DNA from: Bacillus sp. CGMCC 1.16541
GTDB taxonomy: Bacteria > Bacillota > Bacilli > Bacillales > Bacillaceae_H
Assembly: GCF_003184905.1 (NCBI RefSeq)
Contig: NZ_QFRU01000010.1
Coordinates: 88,738 to 152,737, forward strand
Length of the DNA: 64,000 nucleotides
Reading direction: 5' to 3'
The stretch's first letter is position 1, and each line of letters opens with the position of its first letter. Positions 26,249 through 35,747 of this stretch are shown one piece after another. Under the pieces are notes generated by a model. It saw only the letters and a list, made by a program, of their open reading frames with translations. It ran no database searches and was not told the DNA's origin. The translations under genes and the position numbers were made by a program.

Positions 26249-26671
26249 ATGAAGCGTATTATGATAGGGGTCTTTTTCCTTGTTGGATTGATAGGTTGTC
26301 AGTCGCAGCTTACGTATTCAGAAGTGGAAATGACAAAAGCAAATGCATCTGTTCAAGAGTTTATGGAGTTTGTAAAACATGAAAATGGTCCTTATTTATA
26401 CTTAGATGGAAAAAAGACGATGTATTTGTTTTTGAACGGTGGAAATGTTGTGCAAGGGGAAAAAGCGATTCATTTTACTGATGTAAAAGTAAAGGCAGAA
26501 AACGATACATTAAACCTTTTCGTTACAGAAGATGAAACAGATGACTATTCAAATGATTCGTTGACCCATCAAGCACTCTATAAAATTCATGACAATCACA
26601 TATATGAGACGATTCACCTTTTTGTCAATGGAACAGAAACACCCTTTACAATGATTAATGGAAACGAGTAA
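26249..26671 (+). CDS. Small lipoprotein of unknown function
   Basis: The 140-residue protein has a lipoprotein signal and lipobox LIGC (Cys17). The mature part begins QSQLTYSEVEMTKANASV and contains short alternating strands (GPYLYLDGKKTMYLFLNGGN), suggesting a small beta-rich domain. No family is recognised. The ribosome site is weak (GGAGGT further upstream). It is separated from the upstream lipoprotein gene by a terminator. Confidence 0.72.
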   Translation: MKRIMIGVFFLVGLIGCQSQLTYSEVEMTKANASVQEFMEFVKHENGPYLYLDGKKTMYLFLNGGNVVQGEKAIHFTDVKVKAENDTLNLFVTEDETDDYSNDSLTHQALYKIHDNHIYETIHLFVNGTETPFTMINGNE

Positions 26672-26682
26672 GTGTTAAAAAA

Positions 26683-26727
26683 CAAAACGGATGCTCAAAG
26701 TGATCGAAACGCTGAGTATCCGTTTTG
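26683..26727. terminator. Two-way hairpin between lipoprotein gene and ykoC
   Basis: CAAAACGGATGCTCA pairs with TGAGTATCCGTTTTG (one G-U). It is placed between two convergent genes and reads as a terminator in both directions. Confidence 0.65.
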
Positions 26728-26734
26728 ACGTTCA

Positions 26735-27514
26735 TTATAAAAAAATCAATGTCCCCATTTGAAGTGACAGGAAGGCACTCAATGCGATGCCTACTAACAT
26801 CACTCCGACAAATAACCAGTCTGTTGAGGAAATGGTTAGATTCCGATAAAACGTTCGATTTTTGTCACCTGTGAATCCTTTTGACTCCATTGCAAGCGCG
26901 GTTCGCTCAGCTTTTCGAATGGCGCTTGCAAGAAGAGGGATGACATAACGCTTTAGTTGCTGTGCTTTTCCTCGAAGAGATCGTACGCGCCCGACTCCGC
27001 GAATGCGCTGTGCATTTTGAATCGTTTGCAATTCATCTTTCATAAGCGGTAAAAAGCGATAGCCTGCTAAAATGCCGTATGCGAGTTTCGGTGGCATTTT
27101 ACATTGTTGCATTAAACTGAGCATGAATTGTGTTTTGCATGTTGTGAAAATAAATAATAACGACAAAGCCGCAAAGCTTAACACACGAAGCGCTAGCCCG
27201 AGCCCTTTGTGTAGCCCTTCATACGTAAACGATAAAAATCCCCATTCAAAAAAGACCGTGCTATGTTTTACATCACTCATATTCGGAAATAAAAGCGTTG
27301 TCCATACATAACCGAGCGCAACGAGTAAAAAAGGACTGAAAAACAGCAGCCACTTTTTAAGCGATAGGTTTGCAAATAAAAATGTAACAGCGACTGTCCA
27401 AATGAAAAAGAAAAGGGGAGTTATTGGATCAAAAAAGAGTGAAATCAACAAGACACATAAAACAACGGTTCCGGCTTTTATGCTTGGATTAATAGACTCT
27501 AACTGCATGATCAT
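26735..27514 (-). CDS. ykoC: ECF transporter T component (thiamine/HMP type)
   Basis: The 259-residue membrane protein of the CbiQ/EcfT family has about 5-6 membrane segments and the cytoplasmic coupling helix motif SAIRKAERTALAMESKGF, which carries the Ala-Arg-Gly-like contact with the ATPases. It is the scaffold that links the YkoE substrate-binding subunit to YkoD. It overlaps ykoD by 26 bases, and the operon begins with a TPP riboswitch, which supports thiamine-precursor uptake. Confidence 0.88.
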   Translation of the reverse strand: MIMQLESINPSIKAGTVVLCVLLISLFFDPITPLFFFIWTVAVTFLFANLSLKKWLLFFSPFLLVALGYVWTTLLFPNMSDVKHSTVFFEWGFLSFTYEGLHKGLGLALRVLSFAALSLLFIFTTCKTQFMLSLMQQCKMPPKLAYGILAGYRFLPLMKDELQTIQNAQRIRGVGRVRSLRGKAQQLKRYVIPLLASAIRKAERTALAMESKGFTGDKNRTFYRNLTISSTDWLFVGVMLVGIALSAFLSLQMGTLIFL

Positions 27515-29174
27515 TCTCCTTTAATCGCTGCTTCAATGTTTCATAAAAAGGTAATTGTAGATGAGCGCGATGCAATAAGTCGTGTTGTTGCCACAATTCG
27601 TTCGGTGTTCCTGTAAAAGCAACCGTTCCTTCATGTAAGACGATGACGCGATGAGCGTACTGATTCACAAGGTTCATATCATGAGTAATCATAAAAATGG
27701 AAGACCGGTTTTGTACACGCTCTGTGAATAACTGCATTAACGCGTGTGAAGTATTAGCGTCTTGGCCAAACGTTGGTTCATCTAAAATCAGCAGCTTCTG
27801 TTCATCAATGATCATCGTGGCTACACTTAATCTACGCTTTTGTCCTTGACTAAGAGCAAATGGATGTTGATGCTGAGCATGCAGTAACCCCACTTGTTGC
27901 AACGTTGTGGTGACTGAATGTTGAATGGTTACTTCACTCAATCCTTGCATGCGCAATCCAAATGCCACTTCGTCGTACACAGAGTCAGTGATAAATTGAT
28001 GTTCTGGATTTTGAAACACGTATCCAATTTTTTTACGGAGCTCGAGTTCTGGCCACTTTTCGATTGGTCGTCCTTCGACGACTACGTCGCCAGAAGAAGG
28101 AGAGAGTAAGCCGCTTATCAGTTTAGAAAATGTTGTTTTCCCTGCTCCGTTTTCACCAACAAGTGCGACGATTTCACGTTCAAATAAGGTGACGTTTACG
28201 TTGTGTAGAATCGATGTTTTTTGTCGGTGGAAATGTAAATCATTCACGGTTAGCACTACATTTATCGATGCGTGTTTCATCGGTTCGATTGTAATAGCTT
28301 CAATGGCGTGTTCTGTTTGTACTATACCTTCACATAGTTCATCGAGTTGTAATGGCAGTGAAACTGGTGTATACAATCCTTGTGCTTGTAACAGCTTCGC
28401 TGCTTCACACGTTTTTGGTAGCCAAATGCCTTCCATTCGTAAAGCGTCTGCATACGTCGTAAAACAGATACGGGGATCTCCGTCGAAAAGCACCGTACCT
28501 TTGCTAGTCAGAACGAGGCAGCGGTTCACAAATGCCATCCAATCATCGAGTTTATGTTCAATAATGAACAGCGCAAATCCATGCTTTTTTTGCAATTGTT
28601 GAATAAGGGTTACGAGCTCAGTCGTTGCTTTTGGATCAAGGTTTGCTGTCGGTTCATCTAAAATGAGTAAGTCGGGCTGCATTGCAAGAATACACGCAAG
28701 TGCGAGCTTTTGCTTTTGTCCACCTGATAATGTTTGAATCGCTGCGTATTTATAGTCCGTTAAGTGAACGAATTGAAGAACCTCATCAATTTTTGCTTCG
28801 ATTTCACGAGGTGGAGTATGAATGTTTTCAAGACCGAATGCAATTTCGTCTTCAACCGTTAGCATACAAAACTGACTGTCAGGATCTTGAAACATCGCTC
28901 CGACCATTTGACTGACTTCTCCTGCTTTGTACTGTGTCACAAGCTTTCCGTGAATGGAAACTGTTCCCGACAGCTGCCCATCGACAGCTGCCGGGTATAA
29001 CCCGTTTATACAAAAGGTGAGTGTGCTTTTTCCAGCTCCACTCGGACCAAGCAATAACGCAACGTCTTCGCGTGAAATGGAAAACGTCGTGTTTTGTAAA
29101 ACAGGTGCTTCTTCATCTTCATAATGAAACGTGATGTGATCGACAGACGCGAGTTCGTTAGGAAGCGATGTCAT
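27489..29174 (-). CDS. ykoD: ECF transporter ATPase, two fused ABC domains
   Basis: The 561-residue protein has two ATP-binding cassettes. Domain 1 has Walker A LGPSGAGKST, signature LSGGQKQK and Walker B LLILDEPTANLDP; domain 2 has GENGAGKTT, the variant signature LSQGQKRR, and LLILDEPTFGQD. The second signature (LSQGQ in place of LSGGQ) is common for this family. It powers the YkoE/YkoC module for hydroxymethylpyrimidine or thiamine uptake. It overlaps both neighbours by 17-26 bases. Confidence 0.92.
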   Translation of the reverse strand: MTSLPNELASVDHITFHYEDEEAPVLQNTTFSISREDVALLLGPSGAGKSTLTFCINGLYPAAVDGQLSGTVSIHGKLVTQYKAGEVSQMVGAMFQDPDSQFCMLTVEDEIAFGLENIHTPPREIEAKIDEVLQFVHLTDYKYAAIQTLSGGQKQKLALACILAMQPDLLILDEPTANLDPKATTELVTLIQQLQKKHGFALFIIEHKLDDWMAFVNRCLVLTSKGTVLFDGDPRICFTTYADALRMEGIWLPKTCEAAKLLQAQGLYTPVSLPLQLDELCEGIVQTEHAIEAITIEPMKHASINVVLTVNDLHFHRQKTSILHNVNVTLFEREIVALVGENGAGKTTFSKLISGLLSPSSGDVVVEGRPIEKWPELELRKKIGYVFQNPEHQFITDSVYDEVAFGLRMQGLSEVTIQHSVTTTLQQVGLLHAQHQHPFALSQGQKRRLSVATMIIDEQKLLILDEPTFGQDANTSHALMQLFTERVQNRSSIFMITHDMNLVNQYAHRVIVLHEGTVAFTGTPNELWQQHDLLHRAHLQLPFYETLKQRLKENDHAVRVY

Positions 29175-29751
29175 GTTTCTTTCTCCGTTTCACTTCTTTT
29201 CCTAACGGGAAGCTGTTTAATGCACCTGTTTGCGCGAGTCCGTCGCTGAGCCATTTTCCAAGCAGTCCAGCTAAAAGAGCTCCGCTAAGTAAGCGAACAA
29301 TAAACATCGTGGTCACATACTCAGGAGCAAGAGCACTGTAACCAGAGACAAAATATCCCCAAATGAAACTTGTGACAGACGAGCCCATACCAGCTGCCAC
29401 TAATACCCATGTGTTGTAGGAGCGATAACGTGTAGCAGCGAACACAGCTTCAGCCCCCAACCCTTGAATCATCCCTGATAAAATCAGACGAGGACCTACG
29501 GCGTTTCCGATGAGTACTTCAATGGTTGCGGCAATGGTTTCAGATAAAAAGGCAGCGCCTGGCTTGCGGATAATGTACGCTGCAATGATAGAAACAATAA
29601 ACCAAATCCCAAAAATAAATTCATAGCCTAGTAGCCCGAATAAGCCAAACAAGACGTTTCCGAATTGAAGAAACAATAGATAGACAACGGCAAAGACGAC
29701 AGACAGGGCAGATAACACAACAATTTCTCGAAACTTCCACTTTTCTAACAT
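29158..29751 (-). CDS. ykoE: ECF transporter S component, thiamine precursor binding
   Basis: The 197-residue membrane protein has about six segments and matches YkoE: REIVVLSALSVVFAVVYLLF at the start, then GNAVGPRLILSGMIQGLGAEAVF. It forms the substrate-binding membrane subunit for hydroxymethylpyrimidine or thiamine. It overlaps ykoD by 17 bases and follows ykoF by 15 bases; the operon starts with a TPP riboswitch. Confidence 0.9.
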   Translation of the reverse strand: MLEKWKFREIVVLSALSVVFAVVYLLFLQFGNVLFGLFGLLGYEFIFGIWFIVSIIAAYIIRKPGAAFLSETIAATIEVLIGNAVGPRLILSGMIQGLGAEAVFAATRYRSYNTWVLVAAGMGSSVTSFIWGYFVSGYSALAPEYVTTMFIVRLLSGALLAGLLGKWLSDGLAQTGALNSFPLGKEVKRRKKHDIAS

Positions 29752-29766
29752 TCAGTTATCCTCCTT

Positions 29767-30363
29767 TTACTGTGCTTTCTTAGACGGGCTATTTGCGGAT
29801 ACATTCACTGTCATGACAACATGGCTTGCACTGTTTTGTGCGTTATGGAAGGAATCTTGTAATGTTTCAAACACTTGGTGAACGTCTCCGTCTAAGCGTG
29901 TTGCATAATGAACACCACCTGTCAGCGTTCCATGTTCTTTTGCGACGTTTACTTGAGCAGCAATTACGTCCATATAAGTAGGCGTGTTCATTGGATAAAG
30001 CGCGAATTGAGTGGACACATCAAGCTTTGTATCCTGTGCTCTTGCTTCATTTAACACAACGTCATCTTCTGTCATATACACATCACCTTCTGAATCACCT
30101 GGGCAACCAATCGAGAACGTACCGTTTAATACAACATGCTTTCCTGTTTTAGCAGCGGCCACGTAAATCGCTTTGACGACATCAAAGACGTGTGATTCAC
30201 GACCACGAATACACGTACTCACATCATCGGTTTGCTTCCACACTTTTGACGTATCTGTTTCTTCAATCGCTGATAAGATCACGTTCACAAAGTCATCACT
30301 CATGACACCTAAATTAAAGCGGCATCCTACGATTCTACTTGTTCCACATACATGGTTTGTCAT
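29767..30363 (-). CDS. ykoF: Thiamine/HMP-binding protein
   Basis: The 198-residue soluble protein matches YkoF, a duplicated ferredoxin-like (ACT-like) fold that binds thiamine and its pyrimidine moiety. Visible repeats are GCRFNLGVMSDDFVNVILSAI and a second half with TQFALYPMNTPTYMDVIAA. Its job in transport is unsettled; it is always with the ykoEDC genes. AGGAGG precedes the ATG. It is the first gene after the TPP riboswitch and its terminator. Confidence 0.9.
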   Translation of the reverse strand: MTNHVCGTSRIVGCRFNLGVMSDDFVNVILSAIEETDTSKVWKQTDDVSTCIRGRESHVFDVVKAIYVAAAKTGKHVVLNGTFSIGCPGDSEGDVYMTEDDVVLNEARAQDTKLDVSTQFALYPMNTPTYMDVIAAQVNVAKEHGTLTGGVHYATRLDGDVHQVFETLQDSFHNAQNSASHVVMTVNVSANSPSKKAQ

Positions 30364-30404
30364 TTCCTATTCCTCCTGTTTGTAACTGATTTTATAAAAG
30401 GTAA

Positions 30405-30437
30405 TAAAAAAACTGCACCCCATAGGAAGATGCAGTT
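30405..30437 (-). terminator. Riboswitch-controlled terminator before ykoF
   Basis: On the minus strand AACTGCA ... TGCAGTT forms the stem, followed by a T run. It lies about 50 bases after the TPP aptamer and 42 bases before the ykoF start. Confidence 0.82.
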
Positions 30438-30487
30438 GAATGATATCTAAGTATGTAAAAAGAAAATTCAAACGACGTAGATATACT

Positions 30488-30580
30488 CACTACACTTCCC
30501 CACGCTAGTATTATCTAGATCGGGTTATAAGGGATCGGAACGGTTGTTCACATCTCAGCCCATAATGAGCACCCCTAGTG
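30488..30580 (-). ncRNA. TPP riboswitch (THI element)
   Basis: On the minus strand the aptamer reads CACTAGGGGTGCTC ... GGGCTGAGATG ... AACCGTTCCGATCCCTT ... AACCCGATCTAGATAATACTAGCGT ... GGGGAAGTG, with P1 closed by CACTA/TAGTG. It should sense thiamine pyrophosphate and terminate transcription of ykoFEDC when vitamin is abundant. Confidence 0.96.
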
Positions 30581-30648
30581 TACGAAACGATATGCAGTTG
30601 TTTTATTAGTATGTAATATAAATCAGTTCTATGAATTTGTAAACCCTT

Positions 30649-31812
30649 TTATTTTTTACGGACCCATGTCGGAAAGCGTAAATACGTTACAACACGCCAT
30701 AACCATTCAACCGGTCCTGTCGTGAAGTAGTTGAGCCACCAGTTACTCGCAGCTAGTTGAAGTGCGAAAAATAAGATTGTCAAAATGAAGCCGATAAAGG
30801 GGCCGAGTTGTCCGAATAAGCCAAGTCCATATCCATAGAAAATCGTTGTGAAAACGAGAGATTGAGTTAAATAGTTTGTGAGCGATAATTGACCAACTGC
30901 GGCAAAAGGGTGTAGCCACTTTTCAGCTTTTTGTGAGCTGCTTAGCCATAAAAAAAGAAATACATAACCTGCCGCAACGAGTGGTCCTCCTACAACGTCT
31001 TGAAGTAAAATCCATCTCTCATCCTTGGTTATAAAGGGAACACTTTTTACGACCAGTCCCCCTAGAAACGTTCCGATAAAAAGAGGAATGAGTTTTTCTT
31101 GATAGCGTTCTAGATGATGAATCCAACGCTTTTTGGCGACGTACATTCCAAATAAGAAAAGAGAAATCAATGGTAAGGTACCAATTCCAAAGAAAAGTCC
31201 CATGTGCTCATCGTTTTGTTCAAACGGTTGTCCTTCAAGTCGAAGCGTGACAATCTCTTCATATGTCCCAGATGATAGAATCCTATTTTCTTGTGTGACA
31301 TAGTCAGCAGTTGGATGAAGCATCGCTGGTGCAGCATCATTCGTCGTTAAAAGAATAGTCCAGCTAAAAAGCAGAAGGGACGTTGTGATGAGAATGATGG
31401 GATGACGATTGTAAAAAAGGAGAAGGGTAAATCCACAAATGGCATAAGAAAATAAAATGTCCCCATCCCACACTAAAAACGTATGAACAATCCCAAAAAG
31501 CAACAGTAAACTCATCCGTCGCAGGAAAACCCACCTAAAGCGGTGCGTCTGCTTAGAGTCAACAGCGTCTTTTAACAAAATCAAACTAAATCCAAATAAA
31601 AAAGCGAAAATTGGATAAAAGCTCCCTTCAATGAATAAGCCAATGAACATACCTGTTAGACGATCTATGAAACCGAGTGGGTAGGTCATGTCTTCTTTTC
31701 CGAATAATCCGTACTGAAAAATCAATAAGTTGGCTGCTAAAATACCAAACAATGAAAAGCCGCGTAGTCGATCGATGTGATGAAGGCGTGGCTTGTGATG
31801 TAGGTTTGTCAT
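30649..31812 (-). CDS. DUF418 domain-containing membrane protein
   Basis: The 387-residue membrane protein (about 10 segments) is of the DUF418/YeiB type: DRLRGFSLFGILAANLLIFQYG at the start, PIFAFLFGFSLILL, and the C-terminal DUF418 domain with GQLSLTNYLTQSLV and GPVEWLWRVVTYLRFP. The function is unknown. The start ATG at 31810-31812 follows AAAGGAAT. The frame stays open 264 bases further upstream, but that part does not look like the family and runs antisense to an SLH-domain remnant. Confidence 0.85.
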   Translation of the reverse strand: MTNLHHKPRLHHIDRLRGFSLFGILAANLLIFQYGLFGKEDMTYPLGFIDRLTGMFIGLFIEGSFYPIFAFLFGFSLILLKDAVDSKQTHRFRWVFLRRMSLLLLFGIVHTFLVWDGDILFSYAICGFTLLLFYNRHPIILITTSLLLFSWTILLTTNDAAPAMLHPTADYVTQENRILSSGTYEEIVTLRLEGQPFEQNDEHMGLFFGIGTLPLISLFLFGMYVAKKRWIHHLERYQEKLIPLFIGTFLGGLVVKSVPFITKDERWILLQDVVGGPLVAAGYVFLFLWLSSSQKAEKWLHPFAAVGQLSLTNYLTQSLVFTTIFYGYGLGLFGQLGPFIGFILTILFFALQLAASNWWLNYFTTGPVEWLWRVVTYLRFPTWVRKK

Positions 31813-31951
31813 GAGTAAATTCCTTTCATGTAAAGTAACGATTGCTTCATCAATATACCGAGAATGAAGCGGTTCGTAAAGAAGAAATGAATTCACAATC
31901 ATGGGTTCCGTTTTTTCATCGGGGCTGTTTTTAATCGTGTTTTGACAGGCA

Positions 31952-32140
31952 ATGAAGACCTCAGCGCCAGCACACAATCCACCACAAGAGAGAAACAAAG
32001 CTTCTACCATTGATTTATTGTCATCGAACGGTCTAACAACAGGTCGTGTGAACAATCGCTTCACACCAAACGACACGCTAAATCGCGCGCAATTTACTGT
32101 TTTGATTAGCCGTGCACTTGACTATGTAAATAAGAAATAA
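31952..32140 (+). pseudogene. SLH-domain protein remnant (C-terminal end only)
   Basis: This frame ends with an S-layer homology half-repeat: IDLLSSNGL ... NNRFTPNDTLNRAQFTVLI SRAL, with the family's F-x-P-N-D and R-A-Q-F pattern, then a short lysine tail and stop. No signal peptide or further SLH unit lies upstream; the frame is cut by the region upstream of the divergent DUF418 gene. It is the leftover of a surface-anchored protein gene, probably removed by deletion. Confidence 0.7.
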
Positions 32141-32215
32141 CGTTTTTTCTAGAAGGTGAGTAAAAGAGATCAAACTCGCTTCATTCGACTGAAAACGAGC
32201 CATTCACATTTAACG

Positions 32216-32256
32216 AAAAAGGACAAACACCCCAAGGGGAGACGTTTGTCCTTTTT
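32216..32256. terminator. Terminator of the GntP gene, two-way
   Basis: AAAAAGGACAAAC and GTTTGTCCTTTTT form a 13-bp stem. It ends gntP on the minus strand 5 bases after its stop and could end transcription from the other side. Confidence 0.88.
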
Positions 32257-32260
32257 CGTT

Positions 32261-33700
32261 TTACACGATACCTGTAAATGTATAAAGTAAAATAATAAAG
32301 AAGACCGCTAGCGTTTTAATGATCGTGATGGCAAAGATATCACGATATGCTTGACGATGCGTTAAGCCCGTTACAGCTAGTAATGTAATGACGGCTCCAT
32401 TGTGAGGCAATGTGTCCATTCCACCTGATGCCATGGAGATGACACGATGCATTACTTCTGGCGGAATATTAAATTTCTCAATCGCTTCTAAGTATTTTTC
32501 AGACATCGCACTTAACGCAATGCCCATCCCACCAGATGCAGATCCGGTAATTCCTGCAAGTGCAGTCGTTGTCACCGCTCCGTTTACAAGTGGGTTTGTA
32601 AAGGTTTCAGAGATGCCTTTACTAATTGCACCAAATCCAGGAAGAGACGAGATCACGCCTCCGAATCCATATTCTGCTCCTGTATTCATTGCTGCTAATA
32701 AAGCACCGCTGATGCTTGCGTTAATGCCGGCTTGGAAGTTCACACGTACTTTGTTCCAGTCGTACAAAAGAGTCGCAATGATTCCAACAACGAGTGCCAT
32801 TTCAACAGACCAAATCGCTAATACCGACGATAGTTCTACTTTCCCAAACGAGTCTAACCCAATGCTTGCAAAGTCAAATCCATTTGGATACCAAATAGGA
32901 AGAAGCGTGGTAAAAAGTTTGTTTGTCACACCAACGAGAATAAGTGGAACGAATGCGAGTAGTTGACGTAACAACGTTGTTGGCTTTGGAGTAGGGTCTT
33001 TCACCACTTCCTCTTCTTCTTTTAACACCTCTGCCGCTGCAGCTACTTCATGATGAAAGCCATCAAATCCTTCACCCATCGCTGCTGCTTTTTTACGGCG
33101 TGTTTCTAAGTAAAAAAGCCCGAGTATTAAAACAAAAATGGCACCGATAATCCCAAGGAAGGGTGCAGCGTAAATATCTGTTTTAAAAAATGTTGTCGGG
33201 ATTACATTTTGAATTTGCGGTGTACCAGGAAGTGCATCCATGGTGAAGGTAAACGCACCGAGAGCAATCGTTCCTGGGATTAATCGTTTTGGGATATTGG
33301 CTTCACGGAATAAGTTTTTCGCAAACGGATAAACCGCGAAGACAACAACGAATAAACTCACACCACTATACGTTAAAATGGCTCCCATGATGACGATCGC
33401 TAAAATGGCACGCTTTGCGCCAACAATTTGCACAATCGTTTTCGCAATGCTTTCCGCCAATCCGGACATTTCAACAACTTTTCCGAAAATCGCTCCTAAT
33501 AAGAAAACAGGAAAGTAGAGCTTAATGAATCCAACCATTTTCTCCATGAAAATATTCGAAAAGAAAGGAAGGACAAAGCTTGGCTCGGTTAGTAACACGG
33601 CAAACAGTGCGCATATTGGGGCAAACAAGATGACTGAAAACCCACGATACGCGACAAACATTAAAAGACCTAAAGATAAAAGTATAATGACAAGTTCCAT
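32261..33700 (-). CDS. GntP family permease, likely for 3-hydroxybutyrate
   Basis: The 479-residue membrane protein has about 12 segments and GntP-family features (GIITGSASGGMGIALSAMSEKYL, SMASGGMDTLPHNGAVITLL). The family moves gluconate or related acids by proton symport; the B. subtilis relative YxjC lies beside scoA/scoB. Here too a 3-oxoacid CoA-transferase follows beyond the divergent activator gene, so a ketone-body-type substrate is likely. A sigma-54 promoter lies upstream. GGGGG precedes the ATG. Confidence 0.82.
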   Translation of the reverse strand: MELVIILLSLGLLMFVAYRGFSVILFAPICALFAVLLTEPSFVLPFFSNIFMEKMVGFIKLYFPVFLLGAIFGKVVEMSGLAESIAKTIVQIVGAKRAILAIVIMGAILTYSGVSLFVVVFAVYPFAKNLFREANIPKRLIPGTIALGAFTFTMDALPGTPQIQNVIPTTFFKTDIYAAPFLGIIGAIFVLILGLFYLETRRKKAAAMGEGFDGFHHEVAAAAEVLKEEEEVVKDPTPKPTTLLRQLLAFVPLILVGVTNKLFTTLLPIWYPNGFDFASIGLDSFGKVELSSVLAIWSVEMALVVGIIATLLYDWNKVRVNFQAGINASISGALLAAMNTGAEYGFGGVISSLPGFGAISKGISETFTNPLVNGAVTTTALAGITGSASGGMGIALSAMSEKYLEAIEKFNIPPEVMHRVISMASGGMDTLPHNGAVITLLAVTGLTHRQAYRDIFAITIIKTLAVFFIILLYTFTGIV

Positions 33701-33790
33701 AAATATCCCCCTTTGCTAATAGTAAAAGTAAGCGTTTTCAAATTGTGTGATTCCCCTTGGAGAAAACGCAGCACTTATTTTAAAAATAAA

Positions 33791-33806
33791 TGCAAGATTC
33801 GTGCCA
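33791..33806 (-). promoter_or_regulatory. Sigma-54 promoter for the GntP permease
   Basis: On the minus strand TGGCACGAATCTTGCA is an exact fit to the -24/-12 consensus TGGCACG-N4-TTGCW. It is about 90 bases before the permease start and faces it. The divergent gene encodes a sigma-54 activator. Confidence 0.92.
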
Positions 33807-33931
33807 ACTTTTCATCTCTCTTTTAAAAAATGACGATTTGTGGTTTTTTTGCTGAAACATCCTTCTTTTTTGTGATCAACATGTAGATAGATTCAATCTT
33901 GCGAATTACTGAGTACGTTAGTAGGTGTCGT

Positions 33932-33984
33932 ATTTTCCGGAAATGTGTAAAAATAGAGTGAATATAGTTCGGAATATCGGAAAA
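33932..33984. promoter_or_regulatory. Candidate enhancer sites for the sigma-54 activator
   Basis: ATTTTCCGGAAAT (33932-33944) is a palindrome, and TTCGGAATATCGGAAAA (33968-33984) repeats the CGGAA core twice. They lie about 125-180 bases upstream of the -24/-12 promoter, the usual place for activator binding. Confidence 0.45.
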
Positions 33985-34009
33985 TGATTGAGTGAAAGGG
34001 TAAATGACC

Positions 34010-34038
34010 TTGACAAATACTTGAAAGTTTATCATGAT
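34010..34038 (+). promoter_or_regulatory. Sigma-A promoter of the activator gene
   Basis: TTGACA (34010-34015), 17 bases, CATGAT (34033-34038), about 45 bases before the ATG. Divergent from the sigma-54 promoter. Confidence 0.75.
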
Positions 34039-34083
34039 GACATCAATTATGATTATGAATATAAGAGTTAGGGAGCGCTGTAC

Positions 34084-35469
34084 ATGAAACGGGAAAGAGA
34101 TTATATTCCGTATGATTGGTTTGAAGAGGTAATCAATGCAGTCGGTGAGTGTGTTGTCATTGTGGATAATCATGGAGTCATTCTTCATTTGAATACGGCT
34201 TATTGTGAGTTTTTAGGCATAGTAAAAGAAGAAGCAATAGGAAAGCCTGTTCAAGATGTGATTGAAAATACACGAATGCACCTAGTCGTAAAGACGGGGC
34301 AAGCTGAATTAGCAGCAGTTCAATCCATTCATGAAAGTGATATGGTGGCGAATCGTTATCCGATTTATTTAAATGGTGAAATTGTTGGCGCGGTTGGAAC
34401 TGTGAAATTTCGTAATCGACAAGAATGGATGGAGTATGCACGAAAGATTCAGTCATTACTTGAAGAATTAACGTACTATAAAACAACACTTGAAGGAGCG
34501 CTTGGAAGTAAATATTCGTTTGATGACTTAATTGGTCGTAGCAACGCTTTTGTAGAAGCGAAGCACTTAGCAGAACGTGTAGCAGGGAGTCAGTCTTCGG
34601 TGTTGTTATTAGGTGAATCAGGTACAGGGAAGGAACTATTTGCTCATGCGATTCATCAAAGAAGCGCGAGAGCTCCTTTTCCGTTTGTGCGTGTAAATTG
34701 TGCATCCATTCCAGAGCATTTGCTTGAATCCGAATTATTCGGATACGAAGAAGGAGCGTTTACAGGAGCAAAAAGAGGCGGCAAAAAAGGAAAGTTTCAA
34801 CTTGCTCATCGAGGAACCATTTTTCTAGATGAAATTGGTGATATGCCTCTTGCAATGCAAAGTAAGCTTTTACGTGTTCTGCAAGAAAAGGAAATTGAAC
34901 GAGTAGGTGGACAAGTACCGATTTCGATTGATGTGCGAGTCATTGCTGCTACGCATCACAACATTGAGAAAATGGTCCAAGAAGGGACGTTCCGAGAAGA
35001 TTTGTATTACCGATTGAATGTCATTAAGATTGACATTCCACCGTTACGTGAGCGAAAAGAAGATATAACGTTGATTGCTGAATTTTTGTTAAAGAAGTTA
35101 GAGAGAACGTTTAACCGTTATGGAATTGAACTGTCTGACGAAGTGTTAGAGCGATTCTACCATCATACTTGGCCAGGTAACATCCGAGAACTTGAGAATG
35201 TATTAGAGCGAGCGGTGAATGTGCTAGATCAACAAGTAATTTCTTTGACTCACTTGCCGTTGTACCTGCGCGACGAAGAGCAGCATGTGGCGCATAACAA
35301 GGAAACTCATTCGACTATTAGGCCACTTAAAGAGACAATGGCAGCTGTTGAAAAGACGGCGATGGTTCAAGCGTTACAAACAACAAAAGGCAATAAAGTT
35401 GCTGCAGCTAAATTGCTCGATATTAGTAAAACAAGCTTTTATGAGAAGTGCAAGTTGCATGAGTTATAA
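34084..35469 (+). CDS. Sigma-54-dependent transcriptional activator with PAS domain
   Basis: The 461-residue NtrC-type activator has an N-terminal PAS domain (about 14-110, [19 protein letters not shown]), an AAA+ domain with Walker A GESGTGKE and the sigma-54 contact motif GAFTGA, Walker B IFLDEIGD, and a C-terminal Fis-type helix-turn-helix ([19 protein letters not shown]). The PAS domain suggests direct sensing of a small molecule rather than phosphorylation. It should activate the divergent GntP permease from its -24/-12 promoter. The start follows GGGAGCG; the ribosome site is moderate. Confidence 0.92.
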   Translation: MKRERDYIPYDWFEEVINAVGECVVIVDNHGVILHLNTAYCEFLGIVKEEAIGKPVQDVIENTRMHLVVKTGQAELAAVQSIHESDMVANRYPIYLNGEIVGAVGTVKFRNRQEWMEYARKIQSLLEELTYYKTTLEGALGSKYSFDDLIGRSNAFVEAKHLAERVAGSQSSVLLLGESGTGKELFAHAIHQRSARAPFPFVRVNCASIPEHLLESELFGYEEGAFTGAKRGGKKGKFQLAHRGTIFLDEIGDMPLAMQSKLLRVLQEKEIERVGGQVPISIDVRVIAATHHNIEKMVQEGTFREDLYYRLNVIKIDIPPLRERKEDITLIAEFLLKKLERTFNRYGIELSDEVLERFYHHTWPGNIRELENVLERAVNVLDQQVISLTHLPLYLRDEEQHVAHNKETHSTIRPLKETMAAVEKTAMVQALQTTKGNKVAAAKLLDISKTSFYEKCKLHEL

Positions 35470-35570
35470 GGGATGATTCTTTTCCAAAAGGTCGCTCTTT
35501 TTTAGGAGAGATACAGCAGAAGTCAAGGATTCCTTAGAACGTGTTAACGAAAAGGTTAACGAAAGACAGA

Positions 35571-35617
35571 AGCAGAGCCGAAAGAGAGAAGACATCTCTT
35601 TCGGCTCTGCTTTATTT
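35571..35617 (+). terminator. Terminator of the activator gene
   Basis: AGCAGAGCCGAAAGAGA and TCTCTTTCGGCTCTGCT form a perfect 17-bp stem followed by TTATTTT. Confidence 0.92.
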
Positions 35618-35747
35618 TGATGAACATCATGTATGCCTTTTAGATATAGTATCTATGCTTTTTATGTATTTTACTTCCATTTTAAAGGTGTGTAAACTCT
35701 TACATAACAAGATGATAAAAAGGTAAGGTTGAAAAGTTGTGTGATTT

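Noticed and set aside
31813..32076. N-terminal extension of the DUF418 protein by 88 residues
   Set aside because: The extension does not resemble the family and runs antisense to SLH coding sequence; a good ribosome site supports the start at 31812.
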